Source: CAVQXR01 sp046330455 (GTDB lineage Bacteria; Actinomycetota; Thermoleophilia; Gaiellales; Gaiellaceae). From it: 64,000 nucleotides of DNA. The stretch is from NCBI GenBank assembly GCA_046330455.1, contig JAXLSU010000011.1:74800-138799 (forward strand). The letters are read 5' to 3'. The position numbers and the translations under genes are program-made. The notes below the pieces were generated by a model. It saw nothing but the letters and a program-made list of their open reading frames with translations, made no database searches and was not told the origin of the DNA. This document shows positions 18,966 through 27,402 of the stretch, in pieces (within the stretch, counting starts at the first letter, position 1; every line of letters starts with the position of its first letter).

Positions 18966-20123
18966 CTACGCGAGCGTCAGCAGGATCGGGTAGTCGACCG
19001 AGTTGTTGGCGGTGTTCTGCTCGCCCTCGACCGGCTTCACGGCGATCTTCAGCGTCGTGGACGTCGCGTACGGGAGCTCGACGAAGTCCGTGAAGGTCAC
19101 CGTGGCCGTCTCGCCCGGATTGACGATCTCGATCGTCGCCGACTTCTTGATCGCGGGCTGACCCTGGATCGTCAGGTTCACCTTGACGTTCGTCTCCTGG
19201 AAGTCACCGGAGTTCTCGACGAAGACCTCGATCGCGAAACCCTCGGTGACGACGATCTCGTTCTCGATGTCGGGCGAGAGCTCGGCCCCGTCGGGCTGGA
19301 CGACGACCCTGGTGATCCCGTTGCCGTGCGCGCCGCCCGTCTCGGTGCCGCCGCCACCCTGGTTGATCCGCTCGATCATGGCGGTCATCGAGGCCGTGCT
19401 GACGAGGTCGGGGTCGGTAAGGAACACGGAGTCCGGCACCTGCACGCCGCTCACGCCCTCCTGCTTCAGCACCGCCTCCGCTCGCCCCTGGAACGAGTCG
19501 GCGTACACGACGTCGCCCGCGATCAGCCGGTTTCCCTGCTCGTTCAGGATCTTGCCCGCCTCGGTCGGATCGGTGGACGGCTGGATCTGGCTCACCGCCT
19601 GCGCCATCCCGCGGAGCCCGTTCTCGCGCAGCTGCATGGCGTCGACCAGCCCCTGCTGGGCCTCGAGCATCGCTCCCGGCGCCTCCAGCTGACCGGTGCG
19701 CTGCACCACCTGCGCCTGCTGATCGGCGAGGCCCGTGAGCTGCGACTGGAGCTCGTCGAGCGTCAGGCCGGTCTTTCCGAGCAGCTGTGTGAACTGGCTT
19801 CCGACGTCGTCCGAGGAGCGTGCGAGCCCGCCGACCGACTGCATGTAGTCCTCGTAGTCGCCCTTCGCCTTGTCACCACGGCAGCTCGTGACCCCGACGA
19901 CGATCAGGACCGCGATCACGATGATCCCGCCGATCAGCGCGGCGAGCCGGACGATCGGCGTCCCACCGCCGGGGCCACGCGGACGCATCGGGCCGGGTTT
20001 CGGTACCGCCGGGCCACGCTGTGCGGGCGTTGTCGGGCGGGCCGACGTCTCGACCGTGCGCGGCTCGTCCTCGAAGAACTCGAAGTCGAGGTCGTCGTCG
20101 TCTGGTCGGTCGCGCTCGGCCAC
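18966..20123 (-). CDS. Membrane-anchored protein with C-terminal CARDB-like domain
   Basis: A 385-residue protein. Residues 1-42 are an acidic, Pro-rich cytoplasmic tail (DRPDDDDLDFEFFEDEP). Residues about 45-68 are one membrane helix (LAALIGGIIVIAVLIVVGV). Residues about 75-260 form an extracytoplasmic helical coiled-coil region (TLDELQSQLTGLADQQAQVV). Residues about 290-385 form an Ig-like strand domain with FVENSGDFQETNVKVNLTI and a NTANNSVDYPI end, typical of CARDB/APHP domains. Function unknown; it may bind envelope components. The GTG start at 20123 was chosen because the sequence upstream lacks character. It is divergent from the kinase at 20314. Confidence 0.75.
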   Translation of the reverse strand: MAERDRPDDDDLDFEFFEDEPRTVETSARPTTPAQRGPAVPKPGPMRPRGPGGGTPIVRLAALIGGIIVIAVLIVVGVTSCRGDKAKGDYEDYMQSVGGLARSSDDVGSQFTQLLGKTGLTLDELQSQLTGLADQQAQVVQRTGQLEAPGAMLEAQQGLVDAMQLRENGLRGMAQAVSQIQPSTDPTEAGKILNEQGNRLIAGDVVYADSFQGRAEAVLKQEGVSGVQVPDSVFLTDPDLVSTASMTAMIERINQGGGGTETGGAHGNGITRVVVQPDGAELSPDIENEIVVTEGFAIEVFVENSGDFQETNVKVNLTIQGQPAIKKSATIEIVNPGETATVTFTDFVELPYATSTTLKIAVKPVEGEQNTANNSVDYPILLTLA

Positions 20124-20313
20124 GGCAGACAGAACTGTTCGGGGCACGGGGGGCCAACCCTTTCTCCCGCACGGGAGCGAGCCTTGCGGCCCCCTCGAGT
20201 CCGCGGAGCATAGCAGCCTCTCGGCGCCGGGACGTGAGCTTCCCGCACCCTGCAGCGTCGCGTTCGGCCCGCGCTTGCAGGAGTTCCGGCCACCGCGGGA
20301 AAGGGAGCCGTCG

Positions 20314-21966
20314 ATGGCCCAGAGCGCCGTAGCGGCAGCGTCCGACCACGAGCTGATCCTCGGTCGCTTCCGTGCCCTGCGACCGCTCGGCAGCGGCGGC
20401 TCGGGCTCGGTCTGGCTCGCCGTCGACCAGCGCAACGGACACGAGGTCGCGCTCAAGGTCGTTCCCCGTGAAGGCAAGGCCGGAGTCAGGGCCGAGCGTG
20501 AGGCCGAGGCGGTCGCACGTCTCCGTCACCCACATTGCGCGCGGGTGTTCAGCGTCGACCGGGATGCCGGTCACGTGTACGTCGCCTACGAGTACGTGCC
20601 CGGGATCACGGTTCGCGAGGCGATCCGGGGCGGGCGCCTCGACGACCGGGGTGCGATCGAGGTCGCCGCGCAGGTGCTCGACGCGCTTGCCCACGCGCAC
20701 GCCAAGGGGATCATCCACCGCGACGTGAAGCCCGCGAACGTGCTCCTGGCCGAGACCGGGAAGACCGACGCGCGCCTGCTCGACTTCGGGCTCGCGCTGA
20801 TGGCCGACGCGGAGACGCTGACGGCCACGGGCGACGTTCCGGGGACGCTCGGATACATCTCCCCGGAGCGGCTCCGCGGCGAGGAGGCGACCGGCGCCGC
20901 GGACGTGTGGGCGGTGGGCGTGATGCTCTGGGAGGCGCTCGCGGGGCAGCAGCCGTTCTTCGCGTCGTCTCCCGTCGAGACCGCGAACCTGATCATGTCG
21001 GGCGCTCCACCGCTCGCCTCGGCCCGGCCCGACCTCCCACGCCCCGTGCTCGAGGCCGTGGAGGGCGCGCTCGCGCTCGACCCGGCAGAGCGCCCGCCGG
21101 CCAAGCGGCTCGCCCACGAGCTCCGCGACTCACTCGCCGCCCAGGCGCGGCGTCGGGTCGAGGCGCCTGCCGGGTCGCGGCGCCATCTGCTCGCCCGTGC
21201 CGAGCCCGCCGCGCTCGCCGCGACGTTCGCGGCCACGACGACCTCGCTGCTCCCGTTCTTCCCGCAGGGCGGGCCCGCCGTGCTCGGAGCGCTCGCAGGA
21301 GCCGCTGCCCTCGTGAACGCCCGCGCCGGCCTGGCGTTCGCGCTCCTGACGCCGATCCTGCCGCTCGGAAACGTCTCGTTCGCGCTCGCGAGCCTCTACT
21401 CGCTCGTTGCGCTCGTCTGGCTGCTCGCTTTTTGGGGCGATTCCTCACACGGTCTCCTCGTCGTCGCCGGGCCCGTCCTCGCGCTCGTGCCCGGAGGCCT
21501 CGTCCTCATTCCGCTGGTCGCAGCCCGCGCCACCGGTGCGCTCCGACAGGCGCTCACGGCCGCCGCAGGGGTCGTAGCCGGCGCGCTCACGATGGGCCTC
21601 CTCGGCAGAGGGCTTCCCTTCGACGGGGCCTCGCCCCCGCTCGGGCTCGGGCTCGCGGGCAGCGAGTCACCGCTCGCTGTCGCCGGGGCTCTGTTCTCGA
21701 CCCTCGCCGACCACAGGCTGATCGCGGTCGAGGCGGCGATCCTCGCCGCAGTGACGCTGGCGCTGCCGCTCGTCCGGCGGGCGGGGCCGCTCGCCGTGGT
21801 CGGCCTCACGGTCGTCCTGCTCCCGTTGCTCGTGATCGGCCCCCCGCTGCTCGGAGCCGCCCGACCGGAGCCGTTCCCGATCGTGGCCGGCACGCTGCTG
21901 CTCGGCCTCGTCCTCGGCCTGCCCTTCCTTCGCGCAAGAACGCCCAGCTACACTCGATCTCGCTGA
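20314..21966 (+). CDS. Ser/Thr protein kinase with polytopic C-terminal domain
   Basis: A 550-residue protein. The kinase domain (about 17-275) has a glycine loop LGSGGSGSVWLA, Lys in VALKVV, the catalytic loop IIHRDVKPANVLL, DFG in LLDFGLAL, and GTLGYISPERLRG. The C-terminal part (about 290-540) is highly hydrophobic with eight or more membrane helices rather than the usual single helix and PASTA tail, so the kinase is anchored by a multi-span domain with no family recognised here. ATG start after AAAGGGAGCC. It heads the fhaA-pknB cluster, 25 bases before fhaA, and is distinct from the PASTA kinase at its far end. Confidence 0.9.
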   Translation: MAQSAVAAASDHELILGRFRALRPLGSGGSGSVWLAVDQRNGHEVALKVVPREGKAGVRAEREAEAVARLRHPHCARVFSVDRDAGHVYVAYEYVPGITVREAIRGGRLDDRGAIEVAAQVLDALAHAHAKGIIHRDVKPANVLLAETGKTDARLLDFGLALMADAETLTATGDVPGTLGYISPERLRGEEATGAADVWAVGVMLWEALAGQQPFFASSPVETANLIMSGAPPLASARPDLPRPVLEAVEGALALDPAERPPAKRLAHELRDSLAAQARRRVEAPAGSRRHLLARAEPAALAATFAATTTSLLPFFPQGGPAVLGALAGAAALVNARAGLAFALLTPILPLGNVSFALASLYSLVALVWLLAFWGDSSHGLLVVAGPVLALVPGGLVLIPLVAARATGALRQALTAAAGVVAGALTMGLLGRGLPFDGASPPLGLGLAGSESPLAVAGALFSTLADHRLIAVEAAILAAVTLALPLVRRAGPLAVVGLTVVLLPLLVIGPPLLGAARPEPFPIVAGTLLLGLVLGLPFLRARTPSYTRSR

Positions 21967-21991
21967 GGACACACCTCGGCCAGCTGTCGAC

Positions 21992-22872
21992 GTGCTGCGG
22001 AACATCGAGCACCGGATCGAGTCCCTCGTCACGGGCGTCTTCGGGCGTGCGTTCCGTTCGCACGTCCAGCCGGTCGAGATCGCGCGCAAGCTCGTCAAGG
22101 AGATGGACGACCACAAGACCGTTTCCCTCTCACGGATCTACGTCCCGAACGAGTACCTCCTGTACCTATCCCCGCGCGATCGCGAGCAGTTCGTCGGGTA
22201 TGAGGACGGCCTGCTCCTCGAGCTCGGCGGCTTCCTCGCGGAGCACGCCAGGCGAGAGGGCTACTCGGTCGCGTCGCCTCCCCGCGTGCTGCTCCACGAG
22301 GACGACGATCTGTCGATCGGAGAGTTCGGGATCGCGACGCGAATGGCGCAGCCGCCTGCCCGGCCGGAGCCACGACCAGGGCCGGCGCCGAGCGACGGTG
22401 CTCCGGCGCCCGTGGAGCCGCCCGTGACGCCTCCGATCGTCGTCACCCCTCCGGCTCCTCCCACGACGCGGGTCGCTCCTCCTCCTCCGCCGCCCGAACC
22501 CGTAAAGCCACCGGCGCCGGCCGACCCCGACAGCGGCACGGGCGTCCTCGGTCCCGCGGCGCCGGCGGAGACTTCGGCCGCACCCGCAGATCCTGTCCCG
22601 CTCGCCGTGCTCGTCGTTTCCGGGGCTCGACACGAGGTCGGGCCGGGACCCACCACGCTCGGTCGGTCCAGGGAGTGCGACGTCACGGTCGACGACCCGA
22701 GCGTCTCGCGCCGCCACGCCGAGCTCCACCTCGAGGATGGTGCCTGGGTGCTGACCGATCTCGGGTCGACGAACGGGACCTTCATCGGCGGCAAGCGGGT
22801 CGACCGGTCGACGCTCTCGGAGGCGATCGGATCACGCTCGGCCAGTCCGAGCTGCGTTTCGAGCTCGCCTAG
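21992..22872 (+). pseudogene. fhaA: FhaA-like FHA-domain protein, interrupted by a one-base frameshift
   Basis: The N-terminal domain (about 1-125) is the DUF3662 module of FhaA (NIEHRIESLVTGVFGRAFRS, VQPVEIARKLVKEMDDHKTV). A Pro-rich linker follows, then an FHA phosphothreonine-binding domain (LGRSRECDVTVDDPSVSRRH, LGSTNGTFIGG). After KRVDRSTLSE the frame is lost and would read through to 23011. The +1 frame gives the expected FHA end, GDRITLGQSELRFELA, and a stop at 22870-22872, 15 bases before fhaB. One missing G near 22822 explains it. Either a sequencing error or a real frameshift is possible. In other actinobacteria FhaA binds phosphorylated cell-wall proteins. Confidence 0.85.
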
Positions 22873-22887
22873 AGTGGAGGCCGGTCG

Positions 22888-23346
22888 ATGGTCGATCGGC
22901 TCCTGCTCCTCTTCCAGGCGCTGTTCCTCGTCCTCCTCTACCTGTTTCTCTGGTGGGTCGTGCGAACGGCGAGCCGGGACCTGCGCCTCCCGCAGGAGAG
23001 CTTTCTCCTGACGCCCGCCCAGCTGGCCGGGACCCCGCTCGCGCCGCCCCAGCACCGGCTCGTCGTCGAACGGAGCCCGTCGCAGCCGACCGGCCAGGCC
23101 TACGACGTCGGCATCGCTCCCGTCACGATCGGGCGGATCGACGCGAACCTGATCCCCCTGCCCGACGACGAGTTCGCCTCCGCCCAGCACGCGCGGATCG
23201 AGAGCATGCGCGACGGGCTGTGGGTCGTCGATCTCGGGTCGACGAACGGGACGTACGTGAACGGGCGCCGGATCGACGACCGCGAGCCCGTCCATCCCGG
23301 CGACCTCGTCCAGGTCGGAGCGACGACATTGCGGGTCGTGGCGTGA
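22888..23346 (+). CDS. fhaB: FhaB-like membrane-anchored FHA-domain protein
   Basis: A 152-residue protein with an N-terminal membrane helix (about 4-26, LLLLFQALFLVLLYLFLWWV) and a C-terminal FHA domain: VTIGRIDANLIPLPDD, FASAQHARIE, LGSTNGTYVNGRRI and VQVGATTLRVV. FHA domains bind phosphothreonine, and in actinobacteria FhaB (FipA) joins PknA/PknB signals to septal and cell-wall proteins. The conserved Arg, Ser-x-x-His and Asn-Gly elements are present, although the usual SRxH reads SAQH. The stop overlaps the pstP start as GTGA. Confidence 0.92.
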   Translation: MVDRLLLLFQALFLVLLYLFLWWVVRTASRDLRLPQESFLLTPAQLAGTPLAPPQHRLVVERSPSQPTGQAYDVGIAPVTIGRIDANLIPLPDDEFASAQHARIESMRDGLWVVDLGSTNGTYVNGRRIDDREPVHPGDLVQVGATTLRVVA

Positions 23347-24513
23347 AGCTGTCCGGGGTCGCCGGGCTGACCGATCCGGGCCGGGTGCGACGCCGGAACG
23401 AGGACGCGTTCGTGTGCGACCCGCCGCTGTTCGCGGTCGCCGACGGGATGGGTGGGGCCCAGGCCGGCGAGGTCGCGTCCCCGGCTCGCGGCCGGCGCCT
23501 TCCAGGACTTCCACGAGGCCGACCTCCTCGAGGCGGAGCCGCGCCTGCGCTCGATCATCCAGGAGGCGAACCGGCGCATCTACGCGCGGGCCGCGAACGA
23601 CCCGCACGCGTCGGGCATGGGCACAACCGTGACCGCGGCGCTCGTCACGGGCGACCGCGTGGCGGTCGGTCACGTCGAGGACTCCCGTGCCTATCTGCTC
23701 CGCGACGGCACGCTGGAGCAGCTCACCGAGGACCATTCGCTCGTCGCCGATCTCGTGCGCTCGGGGCGTCTGACCCCGGAGGAGGCCGAGAGCCACCCCC
23801 AGCGCTCGGTGATCACGAGGGCGCTCGGAACCGACAGCGCGGTGGACGTCGACAGCTTCTCGGTGGACGCGAAGCCGGGCGACGTCTTCCTGCTCTGCTC
23901 GGACGGGCTGACGACGATGCTCGCTCCCGACGCGGTGCGCACGATCCTGCTCGAGACGGTCGCGCTGCCGGAGGCGGCCAGGGCGCTCGTCGCCCAGGCG
24001 AATCGCAACGGCGGCGACGACAACGTGACGGTCGTGCTGTTCTCCCTCGCCGAGAGCGGCCCCGACGAGGACACGCTCGCCGGCGTCGAGGGGCTGCGGA
24101 TCCCGTTCGAGTCCCCGGACGAGCCCGTCTCCGGCAACGGGAGGGGGCCGGTCGCCGCCGCGCCCGTGACGACGGAGCGGCCGCGGCGAGAGCCCCGCGG
24201 CCGGACGGGGCGCTGGGCGCTCGCGCTCGTGCTGGCCGTCGCCCTGTTCGCCGCCCTCGTCGCGGCCGCGCTCTGGGGCCTCTCCCGCGCCCACTTCGTC
24301 GGAGCGACCGAGGACGGCCACGTGGCCGTGTACCAGGGTGTTCCCTGGGACCTGTTCGCGGGCATCAGCCTGTACCGGGAGATCTACGTGAGCAACCTGC
24401 GCATCGAGCAGCTCTCGCCCGAGGAGCGCCAGCGCCTCTTCGACCACGCGCTCAGCAGCGAGGGGGCCGCGCTCGCGCGGATCCGGCCGTACGAGCGGGA
24501 GGCCCAGCCCTGA
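23343..24513 (+). pseudogene. pstP: PP2C-family Ser/Thr phosphatase PstP, interrupted by a one-base frameshift
   Basis: The frame from GTG at 23343 gives a normal PP2C start: LTDPGRVRRRNEDAFVCDP, then FAVADGMGGAQAGEVAS. After that it derails. From about 23480 the next frame continues the family without loss: RLAAGAFQDFHEADLLEAE, HASGMGTTVTAAL, CSDGLTTML, GGDDNVTVVLFSL, a Pro-rich linker, one membrane helix (WALALVLAVALFAALVAAAL) and an extracytoplasmic tail. One extra C in the CCCC run at 23479-23482 accounts for the break. The intact product would be about 389 residues and would dephosphorylate PknB and its targets. The metal-binding Asp residues are all present across the two frames. Confidence 0.85.
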
Positions 24514-24583
24514 CGGCGGTGACGGGCCCGGTCGCCGGTGGACGTCCGGGCAGATCCCGCCGGAGAGCGGATCGCGTCGACCC

Positions 24584-25870
24584 ATGAGCCTCCGGAACCG
24601 AGAGCTCCTCCACCTCCTGCTCGTCGGGGTCCTCACGGGCCTCGGCTTCGCGAGCGTCTACATCGCCCAGCAGGAGATCATCTCGACGGCGTCGCTGACC
24701 TACCTCGGCTTCTTCCTCGGCCTGTACCTCGCCGCGCACGTCGTCACCCGGATCGCGCTTCCGTTCGCCGACCCGTACCTGCTCCCGCTCGCCGCGCTCC
24801 TGACGGGGATCGGGCTGACGATGATCTACCGGATCGAGCCGGAGCTCGCGCTGCGACAGGGTGTCTGGCTCGTCGTCGGTATCGGCGTGTTCGCCGTCTG
24901 CGCCCTCCTCGTTCGCGACTACCGCTCGCTCGACCATGTGAAGTGGATCCTCGGCACCTGCGCCGTCGTGCTGCTCGTACTGCCGGCCGTGCCCGGTCTC
25001 GGCGAGACGGTGAACGGCTCGTCGCTCTGGATCGAGCTCGGCCCGATCCGGTTCCAGCCCGGGGAGGTCGCCAAGGTGCTGATGGTCGTCTTCCTCGCCG
25101 GCTACCTGCGAGACAAGCGCGAGGTGCTGACCACCGGGCTCGGCCGGTTCGGGCTGCCGCCGCTCAAGCACTTCGGCCCGCTGCTCGTCATCTGGGGTGC
25201 AGCCATGCTCGTGCTCTTCCAGACCAACGACCTCGGCGGAGGCCTCCTCTACTTCTCCGTGTTCCTCGCCATGCTCTACCTCGCGACGGCGCGCTGGCAG
25301 TACGTGGCCGTTGGCACGCTGCTCTTCGCGGCCGGCGCGTACGGCCTCTACCACGTCGTGCCCCACGTCCAGGACCGGGTGCAGATCTGGCTCGACCCCT
25401 GGCACGACCCCTATGACACGGGCTACCAGCTCGTCCAGTCGATCTACGCGATCTCGAGCGGCGGGCTGTTCGGGACCGGCCTCGGACGGGGAGTCCTGAT
25501 CGGCACGGACGGCACGACGTACATCCCCTTCCTGCAGACCGACTTCATCTACTCGGCGCTCGCCCAGGAGCTGGGGCTCGCCGGCGGGGCGGCAGTGATC
25601 GTTCTCTACATCGTCCTCGTCTACCGGGGCCTGCGGATCGCGATGCTTGCAGACGACGGCTTCTCGAAGCTCCTCGCCGCCGGTCTCACCGCAACGATCG
25701 GCATCCAGGCCTTCATCATCCTCGGCGGAGTCACCGGCCTGATCCCGCTCACCGGCATCACCCTGCCGTTCGTCTCGTACGGAGGCTCGAGCCTCGTCGC
25801 GAACTTCGTCGTGCTCTGGCTCCTGCTCGCGGTCTCGAACCGCGTCAACGCGCGGAGCGCGGGCAGATGA
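24584..25870 (+). CDS. rodA: Peptidoglycan glycosyltransferase RodA/FtsW family (SEDS)
   Basis: A 428-residue membrane protein with about 12 helices that polymerises lipid II into glycan strands with its partner penicillin-binding protein. SEDS signatures are GSSLWIELGPIRFQPGEVAK, FQTNDLGGGLLYFSVFLAM, GYQLVQSIYAISSGGLFGTG, LGRGVLIGTDGTTYIPFLQ, TDFIYSALAQELG and LTGITLPFVSYGGSSLVANF. The ATG start is 70 bases after pstP. The gene overlaps pbpA by ATGA, the usual RodA-PBP2 pairing of this cluster, so RodA is likelier than FtsW. Confidence 0.95.
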   Translation: MSLRNRELLHLLLVGVLTGLGFASVYIAQQEIISTASLTYLGFFLGLYLAAHVVTRIALPFADPYLLPLAALLTGIGLTMIYRIEPELALRQGVWLVVGIGVFAVCALLVRDYRSLDHVKWILGTCAVVLLVLPAVPGLGETVNGSSLWIELGPIRFQPGEVAKVLMVVFLAGYLRDKREVLTTGLGRFGLPPLKHFGPLLVIWGAAMLVLFQTNDLGGGLLYFSVFLAMLYLATARWQYVAVGTLLFAAGAYGLYHVVPHVQDRVQIWLDPWHDPYDTGYQLVQSIYAISSGGLFGTGLGRGVLIGTDGTTYIPFLQTDFIYSALAQELGLAGGAAVIVLYIVLVYRGLRIAMLADDGFSKLLAAGLTATIGIQAFIILGGVTGLIPLTGITLPFVSYGGSSLVANFVVLWLLLAVSNRVNARSAGR

Positions 25871-27339
25871 ACCCGCAGCTGCGACGGCTGTTCCTGTTCC
25901 TGTGCACGCTCTTCGTCGCCCTGATCGCGACCGCGACCTACTGGCTGTGGCGATCGCCCGACCTCGAGGCACGGCAGGGCAACCCGACACTCGTCGTGAA
26001 GCAGGTCACGGTCGAGCGCGGGCTCATCTACGCGTCCGACGGAACGACGCTGCTGGCGGCGAACCGCAAGCGCAGGGTGCAGGGCCAGACCTGGTATCTC
26101 CGTCGGTACCCGCAGCGCGGGCTCGTTGCACAGACCGTCGGCTACTCGACGATCTCGCGTGCCCGTGCGGGCCTCGAGCGCTCGCTGAACGACTTCCTCA
26201 CCGGCTCCAACCTGAATCTCTCCACGATCGTCGACCGGGTCACCGACCGGGTGAGAGGGCTGACCCGGCAGGGCAACTCGCTCGTGCTGACGATCGACGT
26301 GGATGCCCAGCGGGCCGCCATGGCCGAGCTCTCGTCGGCCTGTGGCGCCGCGGTCGCGCTCGACGTCGAGTCGGGTGCTGTCGCCGTCATGGCCTCCACC
26401 CCCACGTTCGACCCGAACGACGTCGAATCGCGCTACGAGCAGGTCCTCGCCGCTCCGGGCCCCTGCCCCGACCCCGCGCCGCTGCTGAACCGCGCCACGG
26501 CCGGGCTGTTCATCCCGGGCTCGACGTTCAAGGTGATCACGGCGGCCGCCGCGCTCGACTCCGGGCGCTACGAGCCGTCGAGCGAGTTCGACGACCCCGG
26601 CTACTGCACGGTGTACGGCAAGAAGGTCTCGAACTTCGCCGACCAGAGCGGCCCCCAGGTCTGGGGCCGGGTCACGCTCGCCCAGGCCCTCGAGAACTCG
26701 ATCAACTCCGTCTTCTGCAACATCGGCAAGGAGCTCGGCCCGCAGCTCGTGCTCGAGTACGCGAAGCGGTTCGGCTTCTACGACCTGCCGCCGCTCGAGA
26801 CGCCCGACGACGAGCGCCGCCCGAGCGGCCTGTACGTGCGCGGCCGGCTCTTCGACCCTGACGACCCGAACGCGGTCGACCCCGGCCGGCTCGCCTTCGG
26901 GCAGGAGCGGCTCCTCGCGACGCCACTCCAGATGGCGATGGTTGCCGCCGGCGTCGCCAACGACGGCGTCGTGATGCGACCGTTCGTCGTCGATCGAATC
27001 CTCACCCCGGACGGCAAGATCCTGACGAAGACGGGGAGCGAGGAGTATCGCAAGGCGATCGAGCCGGAGACGGCAGCCGAGCTGACCGCGATGATGGAGC
27101 TCGCAGTGCAGTCCGGGACGGGAACGGCGGCCCAGATCCCCGGCGTTCGGGTCGCCGGCAAGACCGGCACGGCCGAGACCGGGAGAGCAGGGGCGAACGA
27201 CGTCTGGTTCATCGGCTTCGCACCGGCGGAAGCACCGCGGTATGCGGTCGCGGTCGCGCTCTCCGACCAGGCCGGGACGGGCGGGGCGCTCGCTGCCCCG
27301 ATCGCCCGCACGATCCTGGAGGCACTCCTCCGTGCCTGA
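25867..27339 (+). CDS. pbpA: Penicillin-binding protein 2 / PbpA-type transpeptidase
   Basis: A 490-residue class B penicillin-binding protein with one N-terminal membrane helix (about 8-28). The dimerisation region follows (VERGLIYASDGTTLLAANRK), then the transpeptidase domain with its three active-site motifs: Ser-Thr-Phe-Lys in IPGSTFKVITAAAALDSG, SxN in LENSINSVFCN and KTG in VAGKTGTAETG. It cross-links peptidoglycan together with RodA. It has no PASTA domains of its own. ATGA overlap with rodA; pknB follows after 63 bases. Confidence 0.96.
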   Translation: MNPQLRRLFLFLCTLFVALIATATYWLWRSPDLEARQGNPTLVVKQVTVERGLIYASDGTTLLAANRKRRVQGQTWYLRRYPQRGLVAQTVGYSTISRARAGLERSLNDFLTGSNLNLSTIVDRVTDRVRGLTRQGNSLVLTIDVDAQRAAMAELSSACGAAVALDVESGAVAVMASTPTFDPNDVESRYEQVLAAPGPCPDPAPLLNRATAGLFIPGSTFKVITAAAALDSGRYEPSSEFDDPGYCTVYGKKVSNFADQSGPQVWGRVTLAQALENSINSVFCNIGKELGPQLVLEYAKRFGFYDLPPLETPDDERRPSGLYVRGRLFDPDDPNAVDPGRLAFGQERLLATPLQMAMVAAGVANDGVVMRPFVVDRILTPDGKILTKTGSEEYRKAIEPETAAELTAMMELAVQSGTGTAAQIPGVRVAGKTGTAETGRAGANDVWFIGFAPAEAPRYAVAVALSDQAGTGGALAAPIARTILEALLRA

Positions 27340-27402
27340 GCCCGATCGGTGCCACACTTCACGCTCAGGCGTCCCGACCAGAGCACGTAGCCTTTGAGAC
27401 AC

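Noticed and set aside
18384..20213. 609-codon plus-strand frame over the DUF4446 and CARDB-like genes.
   Set aside because: Antisense low-complexity translation; the minus-strand genes have clear domains and membrane helices.
24514..24583. Small gene between pstP and rodA.
   Set aside because: No start with ribosome site and only 70 bases; simple intergenic gap.
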